Assembly (NCBI GenBank): GCA_023389105.1 | Contig: JAEWEY010000004.1 | Coordinates: 744,001 to 808,000 of the forward strand | Length of the DNA: 64,000 bases | Direction: 5' to 3' | Source: Pseudomonadota bacterium | Lineage (GTDB): Bacteria; Pseudomonadota; Alphaproteobacteria; Sphingomonadales; Sphingomonadaceae | Translations under genes and position numbers: made by a program | Notes under the pieces: model-generated | Told to the model about the DNA's origin: nothing | The model's input: only the letters and a program-made list of their open reading frames with translations | Databases searched by the model: none | In this document: piece after piece, positions 16,979 through 24,611 of the stretch | Position numbering within the stretch: the first letter of the stretch is position 1 | Layout: every line of letters begins with the position of its first letter

Positions 16979-17401
16979 CTAGCGGCTGCTGAGCTGGGTC
17001 GACGACCCCGTCCGCTCGGCAACGCTCAAAATGCCGTCGTGATTGACGTCCATCTGGTCGAAATGGGTCAGCATCGCCTGCTCGAATTGCTTGCGGTCGA
17101 CGCGCTCCATGCCCGCGAACGCATGTTCCATGAACTTGAGCGTATGGCCGCCGATCCCAGGGGCGACGTCGCGTCCCGTCATCGCGCGTTGCATCATCAG
17201 GCGGCCACCCGCGGAAGCTGCCTCGTCGCGGCTGATAAAGCCGTCGCCATTGAGGTCGAACTGATCGAACAGGGCATCAGCGCGCTGGACGGCCTGCTGT
17301 CGCGTCAGGGGCGTGATCTCGCTTCCGGCCAATGGCGCCGCGCTTGCCTGAACTGTCAGGAGGCCCGCTGCACAGCCCAGGATCGTCGTGAGTACCCGCA
17401 T
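16979..17401 (-). CDS. Secreted EF-hand calcium-binding protein, paralogue
   Basis: The 140 residues begin with a signal peptide (cleavage expected after A-S-A-A near residue 22). Two EF-hand loops lie at D49-L-N-G-D53-G-F-I-S-R-D-E60 and D118-V-N-H-D122-G-I-L-S-V-A-E129. The spacing, the R-A-D-x-x-F-x-x-F-D lead-in and the Q-F-E-x-x-x-L-x-x-F-D helix match the neighbouring EF-hand gene, so the pair arose by tandem duplication. They lie 79 bases apart in the same direction. Function beyond calcium binding is unknown. Confidence 0.85.
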   Translation of the reverse strand: MRVLTTILGCAAGLLTVQASAAPLAGSEITPLTRQQAVQRADALFDQFDLNGDGFISRDEAASAGGRLMMQRAMTGRDVAPGIGGHTLKFMEHAFAGMERVDRKQFEQAMLTHFDQMDVNHDGILSVAERTGSSTQLSSR

Positions 17402-17517
17402 CTTCAATCTCCGCGCCGCGCGTCCCCGCGGCCAAGGTCCCTGTCGACCACTGCGATGGGGCAAGCGGGTTCAACAGCCGCTTGACGCATGATTACTTCG
17501 CTTTCATCCGCCGAGTG

Positions 17518-18360
17518 ATGATTGAGCTCGACGAACAGCAGCAGGCTGCCCGCGACTGGTTCGAATCCCTTCGCGACCGGATCTGTGCCGAATTTGAAGC
17601 GATCGAGCGCGAAGCGGGATCGGACGCGTCCTTTGTCTACACGCCATGGGACCGCACCGACCCGAGTGGAGACCCGGGCGGCGGCGGCGTACGCGGCCAG
17701 ATGACCGGCAAGGTGTTCGAAAAGGTCGGAGTCAACGTTTCGACCGTCGGAGGAACGTTCAGCCCTGAATTCGCGAAAAGCATTCCGGGCGCGGACGAAG
17801 ACCCCCGGTTCTTTGCCACCGGCATCAGCCTCGTGGCGCACATGGCAAACCCGCACGTCCCCGCCGTGCACATGAATACGCGCTTCCTCACGACGACCAA
17901 GCGTTGGTTTGGCGGCGGCGCGGACCTCAACCCCGCCATCCCCAACCATGAGGACACCGAGGCCTTCCATGCGCGCCTGCGCGCCGCCTGCGCCGCCCAC
18001 GATCCGACCTTCTATCCACGCTTCTCGAAGTGGGCGGAGGAATATTTCTGGTTGCCCCACCGCAACGTGGCGCGCGGGGTCGGCGGCATTTTCTACGATC
18101 ATCTCGAAGGTCATTTCGACGAGCATTTCGCCTTCACCCGCGATGTCGGCGAAGCGTTTCTCGACATCTTCCCGCAGATCGTCCGCAAGCGGATGGACAC
18201 GCCGTTCGATGACGCAGACCTCGACCGCCTGCTCACCTTCCGTGGCCGCTACGTGGAGTTCAACCTGCTGTACGACCGAGGAACACTGTTCGGGCTGAAA
18301 ACGGGCGGCAACATCGATGCGATCCTGATGAGCCTGCCACCGCTCGCCCGGTGGAAATAG
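17518..18360 (+). CDS. hemF: Oxygen-dependent coproporphyrinogen III oxidase
   Basis: About 280 residues covering the whole HemF fold. Visible signatures are G-G-G-G-V-R-G-Q-M near residue 60, N-V-S-T-V-G-G-T-F, H-M-N-T-R-F, W-F-G-G-G-A-D-L-N-P, R-N-V-A-R-G-V-G-G-I-F-Y-D-H-L and Y-V-E-F-N-L-L-Y-D-R-G-T-x-F-G-L near the C-terminus. The enzyme decarboxylates coproporphyrinogen III to protoporphyrinogen IX using oxygen. The ATG at 17518 is preferred; a TTG at 17482 would add 12 residues. The window also holds hemW, the anaerobic-type relative. The stop overlaps the next gene by 10 bases. Confidence 0.94.
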   Translation: MIELDEQQQAARDWFESLRDRICAEFEAIEREAGSDASFVYTPWDRTDPSGDPGGGGVRGQMTGKVFEKVGVNVSTVGGTFSPEFAKSIPGADEDPRFFATGISLVAHMANPHVPAVHMNTRFLTTTKRWFGGGADLNPAIPNHEDTEAFHARLRAACAAHDPTFYPRFSKWAEEYFWLPHRNVARGVGGIFYDHLEGHFDEHFAFTRDVGEAFLDIFPQIVRKRMDTPFDDADLDRLLTFRGRYVEFNLLYDRGTLFGLKTGGNIDAILMSLPPLARWK

Positions 18361-18977
18361 GCTTGGCTTACGAACCGGTCGCCGACGATGAGCTCGTCGC
18401 GCTGGTCACCTTTCTTGAGATGCGATCACAGCCGCATGTCGAAATCCCCGCAAGCGACCTGCGGCTCTGCCGCTGGCAGCCGCCGATGCTGGACAACTAT
18501 CGCGCGTTGTTCCGCAAGGTCGGCGCAAATTGGCTGTGGTTCTCACGACTGATTAGCGACGACGCCGCGCTCACCGCAATTATTCACGATCGCGCGGTGC
18601 ACGTCTTCGCCGTGGAGGATGAAGCGGGGCGAGAGGTTGGCCTCCTGGAACTCGATTATCGCGAAACCGGCGCGTGCGAACTTGCCTTCGTGGGCTTGGT
18701 GCCGGAACTGGCCGGCCAAGGGCATGGCAAATGGTTGCTGGCAGAGGCGGTTAAGCGCGCCTGGCGCCCCGGCGTCACCCGCGTCCACGTCCACACTTGC
18801 TCGCTCGATCACCCCGCAGCCCTGTCGGCTTACCAGCGTGCCGGCTTCAGAGCTTACAAACGGGCGCTCGAACGCTTCCCTGACCCGCGGCTGCTTGGCG
18901 TGCTGCCGCCCGACTGCGCTCCTCAGATCCCGCTGCTCGGAACTCCGACCTCGACGCCACTGCGCCCCGCCAGCTGA
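18351..18977 (+). CDS. GNAT-family N-acetyltransferase
   Basis: This 208-residue protein carries a GCN5-type acetyltransferase domain over roughly residues 30-180. The acetyl-CoA loop lies around V-P-E-L-A-G-Q-G-H-G-K-W-L, and the C-terminal strand-helix H-P-A-A-L-S-A-Y-Q-R-A-G-F is the classical motif B. The GTG start lies inside the end of hemF (10-base overlap), so the pair is likely coupled. Its 3' end overlaps a convergent membrane-protein gene by 55 bases. The acceptor substrate cannot be predicted. Confidence 0.85.
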   Translation: MEIGLAYEPVADDELVALVTFLEMRSQPHVEIPASDLRLCRWQPPMLDNYRALFRKVGANWLWFSRLISDDAALTAIIHDRAVHVFAVEDEAGREVGLLELDYRETGACELAFVGLVPELAGQGHGKWLLAEAVKRAWRPGVTRVHVHTCSLDHPAALSAYQRAGFRAYKRALERFPDPRLLGVLPPDCAPQIPLLGTPTSTPLRPAS

Positions 18978-19744
18978 AGGTAGATCCGCGCCAGCATGAC
19001 GGCGAAAACCGTCGTGACCGCCGCACTGACCAGGGCCGAAACGAGCGCCACCACCAGCGCCGCCGCAGATAACGGTTGTGCGGGCCCAAGAGTCAGCCGA
19101 ACTACGACATTAGTGGCGCTGCCGATCGCCGCGAGAAGGATGATCGTCGCCACCAGAAACATCAGCAGAAAGCCGAGCAGCGGCCAGAAATTTCCCGAGG
19201 TCAGCGCCCAGCTGCGCTTGATGATCTGGATCGGCCCGACGTCTTCCGCGCTGGCAACGGACGATGACATGATCAGCCGGACGCCAATCGCGATTATGGC
19301 GATCACGACCGCGATCGACACGAAACTCAATGCGGGACTCATCGGCACCGGCCGCTGATTGATCGGGACGCCTAGCGCGCTCAGCAGGAATGCCAGTGGA
19401 ACGGCCGCAAGGAACAGCGCGATCACCAGCATCAACACCGCAAGAAAGTAGATTGGCAGCCGCCGCATCCCGTGCGCAATTGCGCCGCCAACCGTGATCG
19501 ATGGGCCGAGCGCGAGCCGGATCAGCGCCAATTGCCCGCCCAGCGCCACGAGCGACGCAACGACTGCGATGAGGTCGATCCACCACGGCGTCTCGCTGGC
19601 GCTGACACCGCCGGGATTCAGTAAGCCGTTGATCGCCGATGGAAGCGCGACCAGCGCCAGCGCGACGGCCATGAGCAACTGCCCGTCCCGCGCGAAGATC
19701 GCCTTGCTTTCGTCCCACGCCGCCGAAATCGACAGTCTGCGCAT
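18923..19744 (-). CDS. Multi-pass inner-membrane protein, glycerophosphoryl-diester-phosphodiesterase-membrane-like
   Basis: A 273-residue integral membrane protein with about six hydrophobic segments, starting with a short cytoplasmic helix M-R-R-L-S-I-S-A-A-W-D-E-S. The motif S-W-x-L-T-x-G-x-F-W-x-L-L near residue 185 and the general layout resemble the YciC/DUF7544/GDPD-membrane group of proteins, whose function is not well known. The start is the ATG at 19744, although the frame remains open further upstream. Its last 18 codons lie antisense to the GNAT gene end. No partner is evident. Confidence 0.75.
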   Translation of the reverse strand: MRRLSISAAWDESKAIFARDGQLLMAVALALVALPSAINGLLNPGGVSASETPWWIDLIAVVASLVALGGQLALIRLALGPSITVGGAIAHGMRRLPIYFLAVLMLVIALFLAAVPLAFLLSALGVPINQRPVPMSPALSFVSIAVVIAIIAIGVRLIMSSSVASAEDVGPIQIIKRSWALTSGNFWPLLGFLLMFLVATIILLAAIGSATNVVVRLTLGPAQPLSAAALVVALVSALVSAAVTTVFAVMLARIYLQLAGRSGVEVGVPSSGI

Positions 19745-19838
19745 CAAACACCCCTCTTGAACCTTGCGGCCGTTATGCGGTGAGCGGCAGCGTGGCGCAA
19801 CGCTTGCCCTCCCCAGCGCCGCTCGCCATGTCCCGCCC

Positions 19839-20504
19839 GTGAGCAGCAACATCAACGACATCGAATGGCGGGTCAGCAGCGAGCCTGTACCCTATCAGGA
19901 GGCGCTAACCTTCATGGAAGCGCGGGTGGCGGCCATCCGCGCCGGCGAAGCCCGCGAATGCATCTGGTTGCTCGAACATCCGCCGTTGTTCACGGCCGGT
20001 ACCAGCGCCGACCCGTCCGAATTGATGAATCCCGAACATTTCCCGGTTTTCGAAGCAGGCCGCGGCGGCCGCTATACCTACCACGGACCCGGCCAGCGCG
20101 TGGGCTACGTCATGCTCGATCTCGACCGCCGTGGTCGTGACATTCGCTGCTTCGTCCACGCGCTCGAAGGCTGGATGATCGACACGCTCGCCGAATTCGG
20201 CGTCGAGGCCCACCGGGCCGAGGGCCGGATCGGCATCTGGGTTGGCGACGGCGCGCAGGAAGCGAAAATTGGCGCTCTAGGCGTGCGCGTGAAGCGTTGG
20301 GTGACGCTCCACGGCTTGGCGCTCAACGTCGCGCCCGACCTGTCGCACTTCGGCGGAATCGTCCCCTGCGGAATCGCCGACTTCGGAGTCACCAGCCTGG
20401 CGCAACTTGGGAAACAAATTCCGATGATGCGTGTTGATAACGCCTTGAAGCGCAGTTTTCCGTCTTTTCTCAATGCGTTGGGTGGCCAGTGCAAAGAGTC
20501 TTGA
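19839..20504 (+). CDS. lipB: Lipoyl(octanoyl) transferase
   Basis: The 221 residues match LipB. There is an N-terminal Y-Q-E-A-L, the R-G-G-R-Y-T-Y-H-G-P-G-Q motif around residue 70, the catalytic lysine in A-K-I-G-A-L-G-V-R-V and the catalytic cysteine in G-I-V-P-C-G-I. The enzyme moves octanoyl from octanoyl-ACP to lipoyl domains of 2-oxoacid dehydrogenases. The GTG at 19839 is chosen because it gives the family length. The frame upstream of it is not conserved-looking. lipA is not nearby, so lipB is a single-gene unit here. Confidence 0.95.
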   Translation: MSSNINDIEWRVSSEPVPYQEALTFMEARVAAIRAGEARECIWLLEHPPLFTAGTSADPSELMNPEHFPVFEAGRGGRYTYHGPGQRVGYVMLDLDRRGRDIRCFVHALEGWMIDTLAEFGVEAHRAEGRIGIWVGDGAQEAKIGALGVRVKRWVTLHGLALNVAPDLSHFGGIVPCGIADFGVTSLAQLGKQIPMMRVDNALKRSFPSFLNALGGQCKES

Positions 20505-20588
20505 TGGAGCGTCCTGCTTCAGACTATTGTCCGCGCGATTTGCGAACCGGGCAAACCGGTCCAGATCGCAATATATAGGGAGTCTTGA

Positions 20589-20855
20589 ATGCGTGCTCTT
20601 ATCCTGGTCGCTGGTGCGGCCCTGGCGGTTTCGGCTTGCAGCAGCAACGATAGCGCCAACAACACCATGAACGTCGACGAGAACATGATGACGACGGACA
20701 TGAACACCACCACCGACATGAACGCGATGGACATGAACGCCACGACCGACGCCAACATGGCGGCGGATGCTGCCAACACGGCGGCTGTTGCGGCGAACAA
20801 CGCTGCCGACGCTGCGAACGCTGCGGCCGCGACGACCACCAACAACGCGATGTAA
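20589..20855 (+). CDS. Small Asn/Met/Ala-rich lipoprotein
   Basis: An 88-residue predicted lipoprotein. The signal M-R-A-L-I-L-V-A-G-A-A-L-A-V-S-A-C has a lipobox V-S-A-C at residue 17. The mature part is low complexity and acidic. A Met/Asn/Asp/Thr-rich half carries repeated M-N and D-M-N units, and an Ala/Asn/Asp-rich half repeats A-N-x-A-A-D-A-A-N. No folded domain is visible. The gene has an AGGGAG ribosome-binding site and is followed by two strong hairpins. The next gene encodes a related lipoprotein. Function unknown; metal binding by the Met-rich part is possible but speculative. Confidence 0.75.
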   Translation: MRALILVAGAALAVSACSSNDSANNTMNVDENMMTTDMNTTTDMNAMDMNATTDANMAADAANTAAVAANNAADAANAAAATTTNNAM

Positions 20856-20861
20856 TTGCTC

Positions 20862-20881
20862 ACGCCTCCTCACGGAGGCGT
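20862..20881 (+). terminator. Hairpin downstream of the small lipoprotein gene
   Basis: ACGCCTCC and GGAGGCGT form a perfect eight-base-pair stem with the loop TCAC, seven bases after the stop codon. It has no T-run of its own and is followed ten bases later by the terminator hairpin at 20892. It may protect the 3' end of the message or assist termination. Confidence 0.55.
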
Positions 20882-20891
20882 TGGCTTTTCA

Positions 20892-20927
20892 AGAGGCTGC
20901 CGGTAATCCCGGCAGCCTCTTTTTTTT
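20892..20927 (+). terminator. Rho-independent terminator
   Basis: A 12-base-pair GC-rich stem, AGAGGCTGCCGG with CCGGCAGCCTCT, has a five-base loop and runs straight into eight T residues (20920-20927). This is one of the clearest intrinsic terminators in the window. It separates the first small lipoprotein gene from the second. Confidence 0.92.
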
Positions 20928-20956
20928 GGCTTTTAGCCCTGCGGAGTTTCTGCCCG

Positions 20957-21310
20957 ATGCGCGCCCACCTGCTGATTGCCGCCCTTCTCGCCTTGTCCGC
21001 GTGCAGCAAGGGGGGGCAGGTCGACAATAGCGCGCAGACCAGCGACGATCTGACGGCCGACGCCATTGTCTCCAACGATGTGACCGCGATCGACGCGGTC
21101 ACCGGCGCTGCCGCGAACATGGCGGCCGATGTCGACGTCAATTACGGATTGGACGCCAGCAGCAATTCCGGCAGCGATGCGACCTCGGACGAAGCGTCAG
21201 CCAAAAAGCCGTCCCAATCCGCTCCGCGTAAATCGAAGCCAGCCGATAATGCTGAAAGCAACAGCGCCGCACCGGCCGCGGCAGCTGCCGCGACCAGCAA
21301 CGCCGAATAG
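20957..21310 (+). CDS. Small Ala/Ser/Asp-rich lipoprotein, paralogue of the upstream gene
   Basis: A 117-residue predicted lipoprotein with a lipobox L-S-A-C at residue 16, followed by a low-complexity chain of Asp, Ala, Ser and Asn with a basic K-K-P-x-x-x-x-P-R-K patch and an Ala-rich end. The signal sequence starts M-R-A-x-x-L as in the upstream lipoprotein, and both mature parts share A-A-N-M-A-A-D. The two look like diverged duplicates. No domain can be recognised. The stop lies one base before the convergent queE end. Confidence 0.7.
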   Translation: MRAHLLIAALLALSACSKGGQVDNSAQTSDDLTADAIVSNDVTAIDAVTGAAANMAADVDVNYGLDASSNSGSDATSDEASAKKPSQSAPRKSKPADNAESNSAAPAAAAAATSNAE

Positions 21311-21311
21311 G

Positions 21312-21944
21312 TCACGGCAATCCGACGGCCTTGTGCGCCTGTAGTGACAGGCGCCAGCGCGGCCGGTCCATCGCCAGCTTGATCGCGGCCTGAAGCGCTT
21401 CCTCACGGTCGGCACAATCCATCGGCTGCACCAGGAAATGATCAAACTGCCAGCTCTCGAGCTCGGCCGGGTCGATGCCCGGCTGTGGCCAAACCAATTT
21501 CAGCTCATTTCCACGACGCTGGATAATTTCCGTCCCAGCCTTGGGGCTTACGCACACCCAATCGATGCCGTCGGCCGCCGGCAGCGTCCCGTTGCTTTCC
21601 ATCGCCACGCGAAATCCGCGTGCGTGCAACGCCTCAATCAGCGGTTCGTCGAGCTGCAACATGGGCTCGCCGCCGGTGATGACGACCAGCCGCCGGTCGC
21701 GCCCATCGCCCCACAGAGCTTCGACTTGCTCCGCCAGCGCCTCAGGTGAAGCGAACTTGCCCCCGCCCTCGCCGTCCGTCCCGACAAAGTCCGTGTCGCA
21801 GAATTGGCATTGGGCGGTGGCGCGATCCTGCTCGCGCCCGCTCCACAAATTGCAGCCGGCAAAACGCAGGAATACCGCTCGGCTGCCCGACTGAACCCCC
21901 TCGCCCTGCAGCGTCAGGAAGCATTCCTTCACCGCGTAGGTCAT
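21312..21944 (-). CDS. queE: 7-carboxy-7-deazaguanine synthase
   Basis: The 210 residues form a small radical-SAM enzyme of the queuosine and 7-deazaguanine pathway, converting CPH4 to 7-carboxy-7-deazaguanine. The cluster-binding cysteines lie in C-N-L-W-S-G and C-Q-F-C-D-T-D-F, i.e. the expanded CxnCxxC spacing usual for proteobacterial QueE instead of CxxxCxxC. The N-terminal F-L-T-L-Q-G-E-G-V-Q-S-G and the G-G-E-P-M-L motif for SAM binding are intact. The ATG overlaps the queC stop (ATGA), so queE is coupled to queC. Confidence 0.95.
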   Translation of the reverse strand: MTYAVKECFLTLQGEGVQSGSRAVFLRFAGCNLWSGREQDRATAQCQFCDTDFVGTDGEGGGKFASPEALAEQVEALWGDGRDRRLVVITGGEPMLQLDEPLIEALHARGFRVAMESNGTLPAADGIDWVCVSPKAGTEIIQRRGNELKLVWPQPGIDPAELESWQFDHFLVQPMDCADREEALQAAIKLAMDRPRWRLSLQAHKAVGLP

Positions 21945-22606
21945 GCGTAGCGCGTCGGATCCGCAATATCGGCCTCGGCAAAGCCCCGCGCGCGCAGCAC
22001 GCAGGCGTCGCAATGGCCGCAGGCACCGCCGTCGGGTGCCGGGTCGTAGCAGCTGTGGCTCATCGCCGCGTCGAGCCCGAGCCGCTGCGCCTCACGCGCG
22101 ATATCCGCTTTGCTCATATCCTGCAGCGGCGCATGGATCTTGAACGGCTCGCCCTCGACGCCTGCCTTGGTTGCGAGATTGGCCAGCCGCTCGAACTCCG
22201 CAACGAACTCCGGCCGGCAGTCCGGGTAGCCCGAATAGTCGAGCGCGTTGACGCCGATGAACAGGTCGCGCGCGCTGCTCGCCTCGGCCAGTCCCAGGGC
22301 AAGGCTCAGAAAGATCGTGTTCCGCGCGGGCACGTACGTGACGGGGATACCCTCGCCCACCCCATCCTTGGGCACGTCAATATCGTCGGTGAGCGCCGAC
22401 CCGCCGAATGCCCGCAAGTCGAGCGGCAAGACCACGTGCCGGTCGGCCAGCTGCGCGGCGATCTTCTGCGCCGCTTCCAATTCGACCCGGTGCCGCTGGT
22501 TGTAGTCGACGGTCAACGCAACGACTGCGTAGCCCTGCTCACGCGCGATCGCGGCGCAGACCATCGAATCGAGCCCACCCGACAACAGGACGACGGCGGT
22601 CTTCAC
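21941..22606 (-). CDS. queC: 7-cyano-7-deazaguanine synthase
   Basis: The 221 residues match QueC, which makes preQ0 from 7-carboxy-7-deazaguanine using ATP and ammonia. The PP-loop S-G-G-L-D-S is at about residues 9-14, and the zinc-binding cysteines lie in H-S-C-Y-D-P near the end together with C-G-H-C-D-A-C. The start is GTG at 22606, where GTGA overlaps the stop of the DUF3147-type gene. The open frame extends much further upstream but that part is spurious. With queE it covers two steps toward queuosine; queD and queF are not in this window. Confidence 0.95.
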   Translation of the reverse strand: MKTAVVLLSGGLDSMVCAAIAREQGYAVVALTVDYNQRHRVELEAAQKIAAQLADRHVVLPLDLRAFGGSALTDDIDVPKDGVGEGIPVTYVPARNTIFLSLALGLAEASSARDLFIGVNALDYSGYPDCRPEFVAEFERLANLATKAGVEGEPFKIHAPLQDMSKADIAREAQRLGLDAAMSHSCYDPAPDGGACGHCDACVLRARGFAEADIADPTRYA

Positions 22607-22953
22607 AGCTTGATGCCCATCCGCGGGGCGGCCCAGAACCAGGCTGCATAAAGCGCAAGCGTTCCTACAACCACCACGGCCATCGCCGCCCAGAACCCAA
22701 CGCCGGACCGCAGCAGCCAGGGCAGGACGATGAACAATGGCAGCGACGGCAGGATGAACCAGAACGCGCCCGTCGATAGCTGCGCCACGCGCTCCGGGTC
22801 GCCGCTGTCCCGCCACAACCAAATCATCGCCAGCAACGACGTCAGCGGCAGCGACGCGAGCAGGCCACCCCAGCCGGGATTGCGGCGCGCGACTTCCGAA
22901 ATGGCCGCCACCAGTGCGCCCGACAGCGCTGCCTTGATGAGGAGATAGAACAT
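22603..22953 (-). CDS. DUF3147-type small membrane protein
   Basis: 116 residues with four hydrophobic helices separated by short loops. The second loop holds the G-G-L-L-A-S-L-P-L-T-S-L motif that I associate with DUF3147 membrane proteins. No charged active site is visible. It is the first gene of a three-gene unit with queC and queE, overlapping queC by four bases. Transport of a precursor could be imagined from this context, but no evidence supports it. The ATG at 22953 follows AGGAGATAG-like purines (GGAG) on the opposite side of the gene, so the start is only moderately sure. Confidence 0.78.
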   Translation of the reverse strand: MFYLLIKAALSGALVAAISEVARRNPGWGGLLASLPLTSLLAMIWLWRDSGDPERVAQLSTGAFWFILPSLPLFIVLPWLLRSGVGFWAAMAVVVVGTLALYAAWFWAAPRMGIKL

Positions 22954-22984
22954 GGCCGCGCCACTTAGGCGCGCGCGACAAGTA

Positions 22985-23020
22985 AAAGAAGGGCCGCCCA
23001 TCGTTGAGAGGGGCGGCCCA
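22985..23020 (-). terminator. Rho-independent terminator of the DUF3617-like gene
   Basis: GGGCCGCCC (22991-22999) pairs perfectly with GGGCGGCCC (23011-23019) around an 11-base loop. Read on the minus strand the stem is followed by TTCTTTTAC. It lies downstream of the gene at 23107-23517 and before the DUF3147-type gene start, so it should separate these two units. Confidence 0.75.
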
Positions 23021-23106
23021 GTGATCGGACATCGCTGCCCGATTGGGAGGAAAGCGTGCCAAATCCGGCACGAGTCATGCTTACGACGTTATGGCTAAAC
23101 GAGGCC

Positions 23107-23517
23107 TTAATGGCGCGTCGTTGCGAGATTTTTCTGGCAGTCGCCGATCCGGCGTGCCTGCAGCACGTAATTGAAAGGCAGGCCGCCTGAAATGCCCTGC
23201 GTGCTGATCCGCAACGACCGCGGGGTCAGCACGTCGATGTCGCTGTGCCCGAAGCCGGCCGCGCCGCAGCTATATTCGACCGAGGCTTCGCTGCCGGACG
23301 ACTTCAGGACTTTCGCGCTGCAGGCCTTCCCGCGATGCTCGAACCGGGCGAGGGCCGCGACATCGGCGACGCACTGGCGCGCGAGCACCTGCTCATGCTC
23401 CGCACCGGTCACCTCCCAGAGGCCCGGCTGCAGGTCCGCAAGCCTTGGCCCGGGCTGCGCAGCCGCAACCGCGAATGCCCCGGCGAAGATGATCAGCATA
23501 TTTACCCGGCGAGTCAT
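23107..23517 (-). CDS. Secreted DUF3617-like protein
   Basis: A 136-residue protein with a signal peptide (about residues 1-20, ending A-A-A-Q). The mature part has G-L-W-E-V near the start and two pairs of cysteines (R-Q-C, K-A-C, Y-S-C, D-C), a pattern known from DUF3617 proteins, which are periplasmic proteins of unknown role. A second in-frame ATG at residue 7 is an equally good start. The gene stands alone and ends at a strong hairpin. Confidence 0.72.
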   Translation of the reverse strand: MTRRVNMLIIFAGAFAVAAAQPGPRLADLQPGLWEVTGAEHEQVLARQCVADVAALARFEHRGKACSAKVLKSSGSEASVEYSCGAAGFGHSDIDVLTPRSLRISTQGISGGLPFNYVLQARRIGDCQKNLATTRH

Positions 23518-23580
23518 GGCAACCGCTGTTTATCACGCACCGCTTAATGGCTGGTAATTAAATAGTCGGCGAGCCGACGG

Positions 23581-24483
23581 TCAGCCGACGTCGCCGGGGG
23601 CGATTGGAAAGCTTGAAGAACAGAAGGCGCAGTCGACGCGGATCAGGCCGTCGTCTCCAACCATCGCTTGACGCTCTTCTTCCGGAAAACGCGCAATGAC
23701 CGATCGCACGTATTCAGGATCGCAGCGGCAGCCGCGGCTAAGCGACAGCGGCGGCAATGTACGCACCTCGTCCTCCTCGTGGAACAAGCGCCACATCAGG
23801 TCCTCGAGACTGAGCGCCGGATCGGTCAGCTCTTTCGGCTTCACCGATCCGCCCAGGATAGCGACATGCGGCCAGTCCGGATGGTCGAGCCGCGTGTGCA
23901 ATCGCTCGCGCCCTTCTTCACCCTCCGGCAGATGCTGCAGCAGCAGGCCGCCGGCGTACCAACGCCCGCCGCGCTTCTCGGCCGCGAGCCGCACCAGGCT
24001 GGGGATCTGCTCAGACTGCGCGAAATAGCTCTGCGCGGCCTCGGCGAGGCTCTTGCCCTCCAGCGGCACGATGCCCTGGTAGCGCTCCTTGGCGATCGGC
24101 TGGTCGAATGTGGTCGCCAGATACCCCTTCCCGAAAAGCTCCGGCAGGGTGGGGTTCGGTCCAAGTTCACGGATGCGCTCGGCATCGTGCCGAACGTAGC
24201 CGCGCAATTCACCGCCCAGATAGTCGCAGACCATCAGGTCGATCGGCCCGCCCTCGGTTTGCGCCTGCAGCGTCAGCTGGCCCTCAGGTTCCTTCAGCAA
24301 CGAGCCCAGCAACGCGGTTAGCGTCAAAGCTTCGGCGAGCAACTGCTCGATGACCGGCGGATAACCGTGGTTAGCCAGCACCTGGTCCACCACCGGCCCG
24401 AGCCGGGCGATCCGGCCGCGAGCATTGCGCGAGGGAATTGCGACGCCGAGCGCGACGTCCGTGTTAAGTTCAGTTGTGGGCAT
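23581..24483 (-). CDS. hslO: Redox-regulated chaperone Hsp33
   Basis: The 300 residues fit Hsp33, a cytosolic holdase switched on by oxidative unfolding. The redox zinc centre is complete: C-R-C about 50 residues from the end and C-A-F-C about 15 residues from the end, the CxC/CxxC pair. The N-terminal domain has the G-x-L-x-L-Q-A-x-x-x-G-P-I-x-x-L motif. The start at ATG 24483 is chosen since upstream sequence is the tRNA-Arg gene. In related genomes hslO follows argF; here a tRNA takes that place. Confidence 0.93.
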   Translation of the reverse strand: MPTTELNTDVALGVAIPSRNARGRIARLGPVVDQVLANHGYPPVIEQLLAEALTLTALLGSLLKEPEGQLTLQAQTEGGPIDLMVCDYLGGELRGYVRHDAERIRELGPNPTLPELFGKGYLATTFDQPIAKERYQGIVPLEGKSLAEAAQSYFAQSEQIPSLVRLAAEKRGGRWYAGGLLLQHLPEGEEGRERLHTRLDHPDWPHVAILGGSVKPKELTDPALSLEDLMWRLFHEEDEVRTLPPLSLSRGCRCDPEYVRSVIARFPEEERQAMVGDDGLIRVDCAFCSSSFPIAPGDVG

Positions 24484-24528
24484 CGGCCAAAGATAGGATG
24501 CCGCCCCACCGCGCACAACCAAGCCAAA

Positions 24529-24605
24529 TGGCCCGCTCCGAGGGACTCGAACCCCCAACCTTCGGGTTCGAAGCCCGACGCTCTATCCGGTTGAGCTAGG
24601 AGCGG
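24529..24605 (-). tRNA. tRNA-Arg(TCG)
   Basis: The 77-base minus-strand sequence folds as a tRNA. The acceptor is CCGCTCC/GGAGCGG with discriminator G and an encoded CCA. The D-arm is GCTC/GAGC. The anticodon stem TCGGG/CCCGA encloses the loop CTTCGAA with anticodon TCG, reading arginine CGN codons. The T-arm is GGGGG-TTCGAGT-CCCTC with one G-T pair. It lies between argD and hslO, all in the same direction. Confidence 0.94.
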
Positions 24606-24611
24606 TGAAGT

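Noticed and set aside
22607..23106. A preQ1 riboswitch before the queC-queE unit
   Set aside because: Only the perfect GGGCCGCCC/GGGCGGCCC terminator and a small GTGCC/GGCAC hairpin are visible; there is no C-rich loop or A-rich tail as in preQ1 aptamers.
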